A stretch of DNA of 64,000 bases, taken from Thinopyrum elongatum (taxonomy: Eukaryota; Streptophyta; Magnoliopsida; Poales; Poaceae). This document shows positions 33,131 to 46,197 of the stretch, in pieces. The stretch spans positions 215,508,526 through 215,572,525 of the forward strand of contig CM022301.1 in the NCBI GenBank assembly GCA_011799875.1. The letters are read 5' to 3'. Each line of letters starts with the position of its first letter. Positions within the stretch are counted from its first letter, which is position 1. Under the pieces are notes generated by a model, which made no database searches, had not been told where the DNA came from, and worked only from the letters and a program-made list of their open reading frames with translations. The translations under genes were made by a program, and so were the position numbers.

Positions 33131-35665
33131 ATGCCTCCGAGACGCGACACCGGATTTGTTTTCCCACCGGAGCTCACTCAGTTGATTCAACAGCAGAATA
33201 CCCTGATGCAGCTACTAGTTCAGAACCAAGGCAACAACAACAACAACAACCCACCGCCACCACCACCAGTTGACAACTTAGCCCGTTTTCTGAGGTTGCA
33301 GCCGCCGGTGTTTTCCAGTAGCACCGAGCCAATAGTTGCGGATGACTGGCTACGCAGGATTGGAAGGGAGTTGACCACCGCAGGATGCACAGACGCTGAG
33401 AAGGTGCGTTTTGCCGCACATCAATTGGATGGACCCGCAACCTCATGGTGGGAAAATTACACAGCCACATTCCCTATAGCCAATGTCACTTGGGATCAGT
33501 TTCAGCAAGCTTTCCGCACGGCACATGTCTCAGCAGGAGCTATGAGCATGAAGAAGCGTGAGTTTCGCAACTTACGCCAGGGAAACCGTACCGTGGGGCA
33601 GTACGTGGATGAGTTCAGTAAATTAGCTCGCTATGCCCCGGATGATGTGGCCACTGATGCCGCGAAGCAGGAGAAGTTTATGGAAGGGTTGAATGATGAG
33701 CTGAGTATGCAGTTGATGGTGGCAACATTCAACAACTACCAGGAGTTGGTAGACAAAGCTCTTATGATTGAAGGGAAGCAGCAGCAGATTGATAGCCGCA
33801 AGAGGAAGTATGGACAAGGGAAGTTCAACTCAGGAGCTCAGCAGAAGCCCCGGTTCACCCCGAACTCGGGAGGACTTGTTCATAACCATGGAGGTCATAA
33901 CCACAAGGGAGGAAGCATCGATTGTGCGAGTAAGTCGATTTCGCTTACCACCCCGGAGGGAAAAAGGATCAAGTATGTATCTAGGCATGTGCCTAGAAGG
34001 AGCCAAGTAAATTCTCTCACGGGAGTTGTTCAGGAGGAGGTGCCTATTGTGAAAGATTTCCCGGATGTATTTCCAGAGGAGTTACCAGGCATGCCGCCGG
34101 ATCGAGACATTGAATTCTTGATAGAGTTGTTGCCAGGCACCGGACCAATATCAAAGAGACCATACCGGATGCCCACAAATGATCTGGAGGAGATTAAGAA
34201 GCAGATCAAGGAATTATTGGAGAAAGGTTACATTCGACGAAGTTCATCACCGTGGGGAGCCCCAGTGCTCTTAGTTGAGAAGAAGGATGGATCTTTGAGA
34301 ATGGTTGTTGATTATCGCGCATTGAATGAAGTGACGATTAAGAACAAGTACCCACTGCCAATGATTAATGATTTGTTTGATCAGTTACAAGGAGCTAAAG
34401 TGTTCTCCAAGATCGATCTGAGATCAGGGTATCACCAGCTGAAGATCCGAGAACAGGATATACCTAAGACAGCCTTCACCACCCGGTATGGGCTATATGA
34501 GTACACAGTTATGTCATTTGGATTGACTAATGCCCCTGCCTATTTCATGAGTATGATGAACAAGGTGTTCATGGAGTTCTTGGATAAGTTTGTCGTGGTG
34601 TTCATTGACGATATCTTGGTATACTCAAAGAATGAAGAGGAGCACAAGGAGCATCTGCGTTTAGTTCTCGAGAAGCTCAGGGAACATCAGTTGTATGCCA
34701 AGTTCAGCAAATGTGAGTTTTGGTTGAAGGAAGTTGGATTTCTTGGACATGTTATATCGGGCGAAGGTATAGCAGTAGACCCCACTAAGGTTCAGTCTGT
34801 CACTGAGTGGTTGGCACCCACCTCAGTAGGGGAGATCCGCAGTTTTCTTGGACTTGCAGGATATTATCGGAGATTTATCGAGAATTTTTCTAAGATTGCG
34901 AAGCCTATGACGGAGTTACTGAAGAAGGACACTAAGTTCAAATGGACAGATGAATGTGAGGCAAGTTTTCAGGAACTGAAGAAACGTTTGGTTACAGCCC
35001 CAGTTCTGATTCTGCCAGATATACGCAAGGATTTCCAAGTGTATTGCGATGCTTCTCGCTTAGGACTGGGAGGAGTACTTATGCAGGAAGGAAGAGTTGT
35101 TTCATATGCCTCACGTCAGCTTCGGCCGCATGAGTTGAATTATGCCACGCATGACTTGGAGTTAGCAGCTGTAGTTCATGCACTTAAGACTTGGAGACAT
35201 TTTCTTATTGGGAATCGTTGTGATGTGTACACGGATCACAAGAGCTTGAAGTATATTTTCACTCAGAAGGAGCTGAACCTCAGGCAGAGGAGATGGTTGG
35301 AACTTATAAAGGATTATGATATGAAGTTGCATTATCATCCAGGAAAGGCCAATGTCGTAGCAGACGCTTTGAGCCGGAAAAGTTATGTCAATACCCTCAA
35401 AAGCGGAGGTTTACCAAAGGGGTTATCCGAAGATCTCAGGGAGTTTCGTTTGGGGATAGTCCCTAGAGGTTTTGTCGCAGTTATGGAAGTTCAGTCAACA
35501 TTATTGGAAAGGATTCGAGAAGCTCAGAAAGATGACAAAGAAATTGCCGAGATAAAGGATAGAATGCGCAAAGGAAAAGCCAAAGGTTTTCGTGAAGATG
35601 AGCGCGACACCTTATGGTTGAGGACCGTGTGTATGTACCCAATAATGCCGAGATCAGGAAGTTGA
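33131..35665 (+). pseudogene. gag-pol: gag fused to RT and RNase H by internal deletion, G2
   Basis: Open for 844 codons. Residues 1-250 are gag with an Asn run, a Pro run and the Retrotrans_gag core ([37 protein letters not shown]). Near 33915 the text jumps from NHKGGS to [15 protein letters not shown], which in relatives lies after the protease: the zinc knuckle and protease are deleted in frame. RT follows ([20 protein letters not shown], catalytic FIDD at 34601-34612, residue 491), then RNase H ([35 protein letters not shown]). The frame ends through a one-base loss near 35618, so integrase follows in another frame. Confidence 0.9.
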
Positions 35666-36975
35666 TACTACAGGAGGCTCATGACTCGCCATACTCGATA
35701 CACCCCGGAAACACCAAGATGTATTCGGACTTAAAAGAGCGTTTCTGGTGGACGGGTATGAAGAGGGGTATTGCTGAGTATGTGGCCGTATGTGATGTAT
35801 GTCAGAGAGTGAAGGCAGAGCATCAGAAGCCCGCAGGATTGCTACAGCCTATGCCAATACCCGAATGGAAGTGGGATAAGCTTGGCATGGATTTCATCAC
35901 CGGATTACCCAGGACCCGATCAGGATATGATTCTATCTGGGTAGTAGTGGATCGGTTGACCAAAGTAGCTCACTTTATTCCAGTGAAAACCACATATACG
36001 AGTGCGAAGTTGGCCAAGATATATATGACCAGGATCGTATGTCTGCACGGAGTTCCGAGGACCATCGTATCAGATAGAGGAACCCAGTTTACTTCAAAGT
36101 TTTGGCGCCAACTACACCAGACATTGGGAACCAGGCTAGAGTTTAGTACAGCTTTTCATCCGCAGACAGATGGACAGACCGAGAGAGTCAATCAGATTCT
36201 GGAGGACATGTTAAGAGCTTGTGCGCTAGATTATGGATCTAGTTGGGATGACAATTTGCCCTACGCGAAGTTCTCATACAACAACAGCTACCAAGCCAGT
36301 TTGAAGATGGCACCTTTCGAGGCTTTGTATGGAAGGAGGTGCAGAACACCGTTGATGTGGGATGAAGTTGGAGACCGTCAGTTGTTTGGACCGGATTTGA
36401 TTAAGGAATCCGAAGAGAAGGTTAAGCTGATTCGAGATAGACTGAAAGTAGCCCAGTCCAGACAGAAGAGTTATGCCGACCCAAAACGCAAGGAGGTAAC
36501 CTATGAAGTCGGGGACAGAGCATATCTACGAGTATCACCCTTACGAGGAGTGAAACGTTTTGGAGTTAAAGGAAAGCTAGCCCCGAGGTTTGTAGGACCA
36601 TACCGAGTATTGGAACGTATGGGTGAAGTTGCCTACAAGTTGGAATTGCCCGGAGGACTGTCAGAAGTTCATGATGTGTTTCACGTTTCCCAGTTGAAGA
36701 AGTGCCATGCGGAGATGGCTGATATTTCTCTAAGAGATACAGTGCCCCTAGAAGCAATTCAATTGGATAGTGATCTAACCTACGAGGAGAAACCCGTCAA
36801 GATTCTCGAGTTTGCCAGCCGAGTTACACGCAACAAAGTTATCAAGTTTTGCAAAGTTCAGTGGAGTCATCATGCCGAGGAGGAAGCTACCTGGGAGCGC
36901 GAAGAAGACCTCCGGAAGGACCACCCACACCTATTTTCTAGCCAACCCGAATCTCGAGGGCGAGATTCATCTTAA
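35614..36975 (+). pseudogene. pol: Integrase with chromodomain-like C-terminus, G2
   Basis: Zinc region H-x-H and C-x2-C (HDSPYSIHPGNTKMY, CDVCQRVK), core D-D-E ([33 protein letters not shown]), the GPY block (FVGPYRVLERMG) and a chromodomain-like end (KVIKFCKVQWSHHAEEEATW). The chromodomain marks a chromovirus of the Tekay/Del kind; such tails steer integration to chromatin. The ATG at 35614 is only the first Met after the frameshift; the true protein continues from the RNase H frame. The stop TAA overlaps the start of the polypurine tract. Confidence 0.9.
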
Positions 36976-36987
36976 GGGGGGTAGGTT
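36974..36987 (+). other. Polypurine tract of G2
   Basis: AAGGGGGGTAGGTT directly before the 3' LTR, overlapping the integrase stop codon. Confidence 0.85.
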
Positions 36988-39240
36988 TGTAACATCCCAA
37001 ATTTTTAATATGGAATGTTATACATAGATCATTCACTGCATATCATATTTTATTGCATTTCGTTTTGCGATCCTTGAAAATTCTAAGCAACTCAAGGACC
37101 CACGGAGAGAGTTGGGGATTTCACCGTTTTCATATTTGAATTTTCTCAAATATTGAAACAGGGATCAATTTGGTTTAACTATTTTTCTCTCCGAAAATAT
37201 TTCATATTAAAAATATATGAGAGGAGATAATATGACTTCTCCAAAATAAATGGAATATTGGAGGAAAAATATTAAAATCAAATAAATATTTTATTTGGAT
37301 TTTTATTGCAATTTTATTTGAATTTAGAAAAATATGCATTTTTCAAAATTGCATTAGAGTCCCAAATAAATGTTTACCTTGTCCGGGAGATTTTTAGAGG
37401 ACGGGGAAAATTTATTTCGGGAATTTTGGAGTCCGTTTAGTATTTCTTTTATTTGTTTTTCTGCGCGGAATTATTTAAAAAAAAAACTCCGCCGGACCGA
37501 ACTGGGCCGAAGCCCAGCCGGCCCGGCAACGCCGCCGCCTCCGCTCGCGCGCGCCCCGTGCCCGAGCCGGACTCCGCCGGAGTCCGGGACGCCGCCGCCT
37601 CGTCGCCCCCTGCCCCAAGCCACCCTGCCCCAGCCCTCTTTCTGTTTAATCAACTAAAACAAGTTTTTGCTACTGTAAAATTTGACTTTAGTCCAGATTA
37701 GCAATCAAAGCTTGTTTCTTTTGCAGTTTGAGTTTCGTTGCTCCGTTTGATTTGATTCTTTTTGCAAACCGGAGTTCTTCAGTTGAACTTTCTGGTTAGG
37801 TCTTCTCATTTGGGTTTTACCCGTGCATCTTCGCTTGATTGCTTATGTATGCTATTGTTTGTTTGCGATAGAATTCCCGGAGTGCGAAGCGTGCTACTAC
37901 GAGTCCCTAGGATTTGCAGATCGTCAGCAAGGCAAGTAACACATTGATCATACTTCTTCGTTACCCAGTTTTTATGCATTAGTTTCGACCCTCAAATATT
38001 GCATGATTAGGATGTGATTAACTTGTGGGTACTGGGAAGTAGATGATGAGGTAGAACCTATTGCCCTTTTTATAACAAACCCTTGGGAGTTACTTCCACG
38101 CTATGCTTATGTTGCCATGCTATGCTCGTAGACGTGGATTGGGTTTGAGTGTATCCATGACAGATGTGAGATTTTTAATTAATGGTCAACTTAAGGTGGC
38201 AACTTTAATACACATCTGGGTGGATTGCTTGTTTGGGCACCTGGGGATATACCAGTGTTGTCCTAGGAGATCCCGGGGATATACCGTGTGATCCTCCTAC
38301 GGTCCGCCACCCAGGCTCAAAGGGATCATAAGATTATTCATGCTAGAAACTTCCGTGTGCAGCCACAAGCTATTATGGGCTCTAGCATAGTTGAGTATGT
38401 TACATGACCTCTTTCAGTGGTAGGCTAGCAGATGTAGGGGAAAGTAGGTGTAACGGTCTACCCAGAGTAAAGAGTAAATGTTTCTGAAAGACTGTGTCTC
38501 GGTCATCCGTTTCTCAAACACCATGTAGTGCGAGAAATCCAACGGAGGAGATCGAGTCTTGTGGGGAAAAGTGCACAAGCCTCTGCAGAGTGTACAAACT
38601 AGTCATGATTAGCCGTGTCCCCGGTTATGGACATCTTGAGTATCTGGTTCTTGGATCATCATATTGAATCCCATCACTCTAAATTAATTTGTTGGGATTA
38701 ATAATTACTTTTAATTGGGATTGAGAGGGGGATTTACCTTCTCAATGTTCAACAACCACCATGATAGTTAAATAAAATATATCCCTTTGTTGTAGGAAAA
38801 AATTGGCTTTTCGCAAAACAGTACAACCCTAGAGCTTTTCCACCAGCCAAATATGCATGTAGTATTAGCAATTATTCTGTTCATTGCTCTACTGTGTTAT
38901 ATTGCCAGCATATTCCATGTGCTGACCCGTTTCGGGCTGCAACGTATCATGTTGCAGACTTTTCAGACGAGGAGTAAGGTGTGCTAGGTCGTTGTCGTGC
39001 ACTCAGCTATGCCGTTGGAGTTGATGGACTCACTTTACCTTCCAAGCCTTCCGCTGTTATCTTATTTAGATGGCATTAAGCCATATTTATTGTAATCAGT
39101 TCTCTTTTGAGACATTCGATGTAATAAGTGTGTGATTGCACTCTGTTATAAATCCTTCGAGTACTGTGTGTGTCAGCATTACCGATCCAGGGATGACACT
39201 TGAACACAGAGATTCGATCCATTCGGGTCGGGTCGCTACA
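36988..39240 (+). repeat. 3' LTR of G2 (2253 bp)
   Basis: Same ends as the 5' LTR. It lacks about 560 bp between the CCAAGCCACCC and AGCCCTCTTTCTG blocks, and the GC-rich stretch next to the gap (37515-37635) is clearly different from its partner, unlike the rest of the LTR. Confidence 0.92.
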
Positions 39241-39245
39241 ACTAT

Positions 39246-40643
39246 CAGCGTCTGTCTTCTTCTTGAAGATCCATTTATTCTTAATGGCTTGCCGATCATC
39301 GGGCAAATCCACCAAAGTCCACACTTTGTTCTCAAACATGGATCCTATCTCAGATTTCATGGCCTCAAGCCATTTCGCGGAATCTGGGCTCATCATCGCT
39401 TCCTCATAGTTCGTAGGTTCGTCATGGTCTAGTAACATGATTTCCAGAACAGGATTACCATACCACTCAGGTGCGGAACGTGCTCTGGTTGACCTACGAG
39501 GTTCTGTAGTAACTTGATCTGAAGTTTCATGATCATCATCATTAGCTTCCTCTGTAGTTGGTGTAGGCATCACGGGAATAGATTTCTCTGATGAACTACT
39601 TTCCAGATTGAGAGAAGGTACAATTACCTCATCAAGTTCTACTTTCCTCCCACTCACTTATTTCGAGAGAAACTCCTTCTCTAGAAAGGATCCATTCTTA
39701 GCAACAAATATCTTGCCTTCAGATCTGTGATAGAAGGTGTACCCAACTGTTTCTTTTGGGTATCCTATGAAGACGCACTTCTCCGATTTGGGTTCGAGCT
39801 TATCAGGCTGAAGCTTTTCACATAAGCATCGCAACCCCAAACTTTAAGAAATGACAGCTTAGGTTTCTTGCCAAATCACAGTTCATACGGTGTCATCTCA
39901 ACGGATTTTGATGGTGCCCTATTTAACATGAATGCAACTGTATCTAATGCATAACCCCAAAACAAAAGTGGTAAATCGATAAGAGACATCATAGATCTCA
40001 CCATATCTAATAAAGTACGATTACGATGTTCGAACACACCATTACGCTGTGGTGTTCCAGGTGGCGTGAGCTATGAAACTATTCCACATTGTTTTAAATG
40101 AAGGCCAAACTCATAACTCAAATATTCACCTCCGCGATCAGATCGTAGAAACTTTATTTTCTTGTTACGATGATTCTCCACTTCACTCTGAAATTCTTTG
40201 AACTTTTCAAAAGTTTCAGACTTGTGTTTCATTAAGTAGATATACCCATATCTGCTCAATCCATCTGTGAAGGTCAGAAAATAACGATACCCGCCGCGTG
40301 CCTCAGCACTCATCGGACCGCATACATCAGTATGTATTATTTCCAATAAGTCATTAGCTCGCTCCATTGTTCCGGAGAACGGAGTTTTAGTCATCTTGCC
40401 CATGAGGCATGGTTCGCAAGTATCAAATGATTCATAATCAAGTGATTCCAAAAGCCCATCTACATGGAGTTTCTTCATGCGCTTTACACCAATATGACCT
40501 AAACGGCAGTGCCATAAATATGTTGCACTATCATTATCAACTTTGCATCTTTTGGCATCAATATTATGAATATGTGTATCACTACTATCGAGATTCAATA
40601 AACCATTTATATTGAGTGTATGACCATAGAAGGTTTTATTCAT
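39246..40643 (-). pseudogene. pol: Integrase and RT N-terminal half, Angela-B
   Basis: Minus-strand order: GAG-pre-integrase and integrase N-part 40643-40071 (YLWHCRLGHIGVKRMKK, HTDVCGPMSAEARGG, RSDRGGEYLSYEFG), then degraded core, the integrase C-part 39840-39658, the acidic linker and RT start 39657-39246 (NKWIFKKKTDAD), where G2 cuts the frame. Frameshifts lie near 40070 and 39840. An in-frame TGA sits upstream at 40691-40689, at the same place as TGA 2406 of Angela-A and 56275 of Angela-C. Confidence 0.82.
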
Positions 40644-40811
40644 GTAAACAGAACAACAATTATTCTCTGACTTAAATGAATAACCGTATCACAATAAACA
40701 TGATCCAATCATATTCATGCTCAACGCAAACACCAAATAACATTTATTTAGGTCCAACACTAATCCCGAAGGTAGAGGGAGTGTGCGATGGTGATCTTAT
40801 CAACCTTGGAA

Positions 40812-41807
40812 TCACTTCCAACACATCGTCACCTCGTCATTAACTAGTCTCTGTTCATTTTGCAACTCCTGTTTTGAGTTACTAATGTTAGCAACTGAAC
40901 CGGTATCAAATACCCAGGGGCTACTATGAACACTAGTAAAATACACATCAATAACATGTATATCAAATATACCTTTGTTCACTTTGCCATCCTTCTTATC
41001 CGCCAAGTATTTGGGGCAATTCCTCTTCCAGTGACCATTTCCTTTGTAGTAGAAGCACTCAGTTTCAGGCTTAGGTCCAGACTTGGGTTTCTTCCTGGGA
41101 GTAGCAACTTGCTTGCTATTCTTCTTGAAGTTCCCTTTCTTGCCCTCGCCCTTTTTCTTGAAACTAGTGGTCTTGTCAACCATCAACACTTGATGCTATT
41201 TCTTGATTTCTACCTTCGCTGATTTCAGCATCGCGAAGGGCTTGGGAATCGTTTTTGTCATCCCTTGCATATTATAGTTCATCACGAAGTTCTAGTAACT
41301 TGGTGATAGTGACTAGAGAACTCTGTCAATCACTATCTTATCTGGAAGATTAACTCCCACTTGATTCAAGCGATTGTAGTACCCAGACATTCTGAGCACA
41401 TGCTCACTAGCTGAGCTATTCTCCTCGATCTTGTAGGCAAAGTACTTGTCAGAGGTCTCATACCTCTTGGCATGGGCATGAGTCTGAGATACCAATTTCA
41501 ACTCTTGGAACATCTTATATGCTCCGTGGCATTCAAAACATTTTTGAAGTCCCGGTTCTAAGCCGTAAAGCATGGTGCACTAAACTATCAAGTAGTCATC
41601 ATACCGAGCTTGTCAAACGTTCATAACGTCTACATCTGCTCCTGCAATAGGTCTGTCACCTAGCGGTGCATCAAGGACATAATTCTTCTGTGCAGCAACG
41701 AGGATAATCCTCAGATCATGGACCCAGTCCGAATCATTGCTATTGTCATCTTTCAACTTATTTTTTTCTAGGAACATATCAAAAATAAACGGGGAGCTAC
41801 ATCGCAA
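40812..41807 (-). pseudogene. gag: gag and protease start, Angela-B
   Basis: Three frames: 41807-41613 (FLEKNKLKDDNSNDSDWVHD), 41573-41313 (MLYGLEPGLQKCFECHGAYK) and 41189-40812 (zinc knuckle and protease). The usual start codon is ATA here. The knuckle reads CFYYKGNGHWKRNC, so the second zinc ligand is Tyr. The protease keeps FDTGSVA. Frameshifts near 41600 and 41250 break it. This is the worst-preserved gag of the three Angela copies. Confidence 0.82.
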
Positions 41808-43026
41808 GCTATTGATCTACAACATAGATATGCAAATACTATCAGGACTAAGTTCATGATAAATTAAGTTCAATTTAATCATATTACTTAAGAACTCCCA
41901 CTTAGATAGATATCCCTCGAGTCATCTAAATGATCACGTGATCCAAATCAACTAAACCATGTCCGATCATCACGTGAGATGGAGTAGTTTTCAATGGTGA
42001 ACATCTCTATGTTGATCATATCTACTATATGATTCACGTTCAACCTTTCGGTCTCTAGTGTTCCGAGGCCATATCTGCATATGCTAGGCTCGTCAAGTTT
42101 AACCTGAGTATTCCGCACGTGCAAAACTATCTTGCACCTGTTGTATGTGAACGTAGAGCTTATCACACCCGATCATCACGTGGTGTCTCGGCACGACGAA
42201 CTGTCGCAACGGTGCATACTCAGGGAGAACACTTATACCTTGAAATTTAGTGAGGGATCATCTTATAATGCTACCGCCGTACTAAGCAAAATAAGATGCA
42301 TAATAGATAACATCACATGCAATCAAAATATGTGACATGATATGGCCATCATCATCTTGTGCTCATGATCTCCATCACCGAAGCAACGTCATGATCTCCA
42401 TCGTCACCGGCTTGACACCTTGATCTCCATCGTAGCGTCGTTGTCGTCTCACCAACTATTGCTTCTACTACTATCGCTACCGCTTAGTGATAAAGTAAAA
42501 CAATTACATGGCATTTGCATTGCATACAATAAAGCGACAACCATAAGGCTCCTACCAGTTGCCGATAACTTTTACAAAACATGATCATCTCATACAATAA
42601 CATGTATCACATCATGTCTTGACCATATCACATCACAACATGCCCTGCAAAAACAAGTTAGACGTCCTCTACTTTGTTGTTGCAAGTTTTACGTGGCTGC
42701 TACGGGCTTCTAGTAAGAACCGTTCTTACCTACGCATCAAAACCACAACGATTTTTCATCAAGTGTGTTGTTTTAACCTTCAACAAGGACCGGTCGTAGT
42801 CAAACTCGATTCAACTAAAGTTGGAGAAACAGACACCCGCCAGCCACCTGTGTGTAAAGCACGTCAGTAGAACCAGTCTCATGAACGCGGTCATGTAATG
42901 TCGGTCCGGGCCGCTTCATCCAACAATACCGCTGAATCAAAGTAAGACGTTGGTGGTAAGCAGTATGACTATTATCGCCCACAACTCTTTGTGTTCTACT
43001 CGTGCATATCATCTATGCATAGACCT
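41808..43026 (-). other. Leader of Angela-B
   Basis: Reverse complement of the leaders at 61-1232 and 53918-55154. No gene. Confidence 0.75.
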
Positions 43027-43039
43027 GGCTCGGATGCCA
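43027..43039 (-). other. Primer binding site of Angela-B
   Basis: On the minus strand TGGCATCCGAGCC, one base from the LTR. It differs from TGGTATCAGAGCC at two positions, both consistent with later mutation. Confidence 0.8.
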
Positions 43040-43040
43040 C

Positions 43041-44716
43041 TGTTGGGGAACATAGCATGCAATTTCAAAAAATTTCCTACGATCACGCAAGATCTATCTA
43101 GGAGATGCATAGCAACGAGCGGGGAGAGTGTGTCCACGTACCCTCGTAGACCGAAAGCGGAAGCGTTTGACAACGTGGTTGATGTAGTCGTACACCTTCA
43201 TGATCCGTCCCGATCAAGTACCGAACGTACGGCACCTCCGCGTTCAGCACATGTTCAGCTCGATGACGTCCTCGCCTTCTTGATCCAGCAAGACGGGCAA
43301 AGTAGTAGATGAGTTCCGGCAGCACGACGGCGTGGTGACGGTGTTGGTGAAGAACAATCTCCGCAGGGCTTCGCCAAGCACTACAGAAACTATGACGGAG
43401 GATAAACTAGAGGGGACGGGGTTGCCGGCACATGGCTTGGTGAATCTTGATGTATCTTTGGTGCTAGCCCTGCCCCTCTATATATATGTTGAGCCCTGGG
43501 GTCGAAACTTGGAGCAAAAGCCTCCTCAAAGTCGGTTTTGCCCGAAAGGCAAGAGTCCCACTCAGACTCCAGGACCAAACGCCACAATCCTTGGTGTCTA
43601 GCCCAGACGCCATGGGCCTCGACGTCTGGCCCAGGGCCAGACGCCAAGGTCTCCGACGTTTGGCCCCCTGGCCTCCGCAAAACTCCTTTTGCACCGACTT
43701 ATCGCCCCGTGGGCCTGACCCCTTGGCCTAACCATATCATCCAATATATGAATCTTTACCTCCGGACCATTCCGGAGCTCCTCGTCATGTCCGTGATCTC
43801 ATCCGGGACTCCTAACAACATTCGGTCACCAACATACATAACTCATATAGTACTATATCGTCAACGAACGTTAAGCGTGCGGACCCTACGGGTTCGAGAA
43901 CTATGTAGACATGACTGAGACACCTCTCTAGTTAATAACCAATAGCGGAACCTGGATGCCCATATTGGCTCCTACATATTCTACGAAGATCTTTATCGGT
44001 CGAACCGTTATGACAACATACGTTATTCCCTTTGTCATCGGTGTGTTACTTGCCCGAGATTCGATCGTCGGTATCATCATACCTAGTTCAATCTCGTTAC
44101 CGGCAAGTCTCTTTACTCGTTCCGTAATGCATCATCCCACAACTAACTCATTAGTCACATTGCTTGCAAGGCTTCATATGATGTGCATTAACGAGAGGGC
44201 CCAGAGATACCTCTCTGATACTCGGAGTAACAAATCCTAATCTCGATCTATGCCAACCCAACAAACACCTTCGGAGACACCTGTAGAGCATCTTTATAAT
44301 CACCCAGTTACGTTGTGACGTTTGATAGCACACAAGGTGTTCTTCCGGTATTCGGGAGTTGCATAATCTCATAGTCAGAGGAATATGTATAAGTCATGAA
44401 GAAAGCTTTAGCAATAAAACTTAACGATCATTATGCTAAGCTAACGGTTGGGTCTTGTCCATCACATCATTCTCCTAATGATGTGATCCCGTTCATCAAA
44501 TGACAACACATGTCTATGGTTAGGAAACTTAACCATCTTTGATTAACGAGCTAGTCAAGTAGAGGCATACTAGGGACACAATGTTTTGTCTATGTATTCA
44601 CACATGTATCAAGTTTCCGGTTAATACAATTCTAGCATGAATAATAAATATTTATCATGATGTAAGGAAATATAAAATAACAACTTTATTATTGCCTCTA
44701 GGGCATATTTCCTTCA
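43041..44716 (-). repeat. 5' LTR of Angela-B (1676 bp)
   Basis: Same length as the 3' LTR. TATA-like box at 43479-43487 (minus-strand use). Confidence 0.92.
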
Positions 44717-46192
44717 GCACCAACTTACCCACCACGCTCGATTAACTCCGGCCGGACACACTTTACCGGGTCATGCCCGGCCTCAGCCAAACGATACGCC
44801 GCAACCCGACCTAGTCTTAATAGAGAGGTCAGCACGCCGGACTAACCTATGCCCCCAGGGGTCTTGGGCCATCGCCCCGGGAACTCTTGCGCGTTACGTG
44901 CACCGCCGGTGAGCAGACCTAGCCCCCCTTATACAAGTGCAGGGCATTACCAGTCCAACCCAGCGTGTGCCGCTCCTTACTGACGTCTATTAAGCTTCGG
45001 CTGAAGTATACGACGCAGAACGCCCATACTATGCACACATGATGGTTAGTGCTATCAGGCCAGAGGCCCCTCGGATCAAATATCCAAACCGTTAGTGGAT
45101 TAGGAGCGCGCGGTAACGAGCAGAGACTCACGATCGATGTGACCCCGTCGCCCCGTCTCGAGGACTTGCTGCAAGGGCTAAGAATGCCCGGTCGCGCCTC
45201 GTAATTATCTCGCGGGCACCCTCCAGGTCAACCCATCTCCACATCACTCGCATCACATGCTCGCGGGAAGGCCGGGGACGGCTCGATGGCGATGCAATCG
45301 ACGGCGAGGAGGTGGCGGCCGAAGAGGGGAACGAGGCGACGGCGACGCAGGAGATCTCCCCGGCTCTAGCTGCGCGGCGCAGGTGATGAAGCGGTGACCG
45401 GCGCGGCTTCCAGGCACCGTCTTCGGATGCGGGGTCGCTGGAGATCGCGCGGATGACGAGCGAACGGCGACGGCTCCGTTTGGTAGTGAAAGAACCGAGA
45501 GGGAGAGAGCTCGAGGGAGGGAGAGGAGTGGCCAGGGGGGAATGGAGGAGGCGACCAGGGGGAACGGATGGGCTGGGGCCTTATCCCCTTGCGGCGTCGG
45601 TGGCTGTCACGTGTCGCCGGCTGGTCGGCGCGCACGCGCTCTGCCACGGCGTGGCCGACACGGCGATAGGAGGTGAGAGAAAGGAGAGGTGGGCTGGGCC
45701 GTGCGCTACTGTGCACTAGAGCCCAGCGCCACAGTAGCGTAGGCCTTTTTCTTATTTTAATTTTCTGTTTTTATTTCTGTTTTGCAATTTGTTTAGCCAC
45801 CATTTGAGTTTTGTAAAATATGTGACTTAGCTCAATAATTATAGTGTAATATTTACCACTGCCAGAAAATGGTTTGGAGCCAAAATGATTTCATTTGACT
45901 TTTGGATTAAATGAAATGGATTTAGTCATTGCTGTTTTGGTACTGTTTGAAGTTGTTAGAGTGACTTAGCTAATTCTATAAATGTTGATTACAGTTTTAT
46001 AATTGCCTTTGGATTATTTGCAACCATATGTACATTTTAGTTTTCAATTTGAACAACTTTTATTTTTCACTTTAATTTGAATTCTCAATTTGATAATGGG
46101 CTATGATCCAAACGATGATCAAGCTCTGTTAATCATGGTGACTTGGCATGATCAGAGGGTGATCACTGTGGTGTGAAGCTGGGGATGTTACA
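44717..46192 (-). repeat. L2: solo LTR, plus-strand right part
   Basis: Continues L2 after Angela-B (ACCACGCTCGATTAACTCCG here matches the L1 region near 11150). It ends GGGGATGTTACA and is followed by the duplication accga. Without the guest, L2 is about 2.3 kb. A GC-rich block lies at 45240-45720 and an AT-rich end at 45740-46150, as in L1. No gene. Confidence 0.88.
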
Positions 46193-46197
46193 ACCGA

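Larger units (their letters stand above)
29248..39240 (+). mobile_element. G2: Tekay/Del-like chromovirus (Ty3/gypsy), youngest insertion of the nest
   Basis: Perfect duplication actat (29243-29247 and 39241-39245). 5' LTR 29248-32078, primer site, an extra ORF, gag fused to RT by deletion, RNase H, integrase with chromodomain-like tail, polypurine tract, 3' LTR 36988-39240. It sits in the RT coding part of Angela-B. Outside one GC-rich block the two LTRs differ at only about a dozen places by eye, so it is the most recent arrival. It lacks its zinc knuckle and protease, and integrase is frameshifted; it could move only with help from other copies. Confidence 0.93.
26302..44716 (-). mobile_element. 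Angela-B: Angela-type Copia retrotransposon, inserted in L2 and split by G2
   Basis: Two LTRs of exactly 1676 bp (26302-27977 and 43041-44716) and a perfect duplication gcacc (26297-26301 and 44717-44721). Internal parts are 27978-29247 and 39246-43040. By eye about thirty substitutions separate its LTRs, near 2 per cent. The internal part is more degraded than in the other copies: the gag start ATG is ATA, one zinc ligand is lost, the RT motif YVDD is YVND, and most of RNase H is deleted. Confidence 0.92.

Noticed and set aside
26302..44716. Two separate Angela fragments instead of one element
   Set aside because: Equal LTR lengths, identical gcacc duplication and continuation of the RT frame across G2 show one element.
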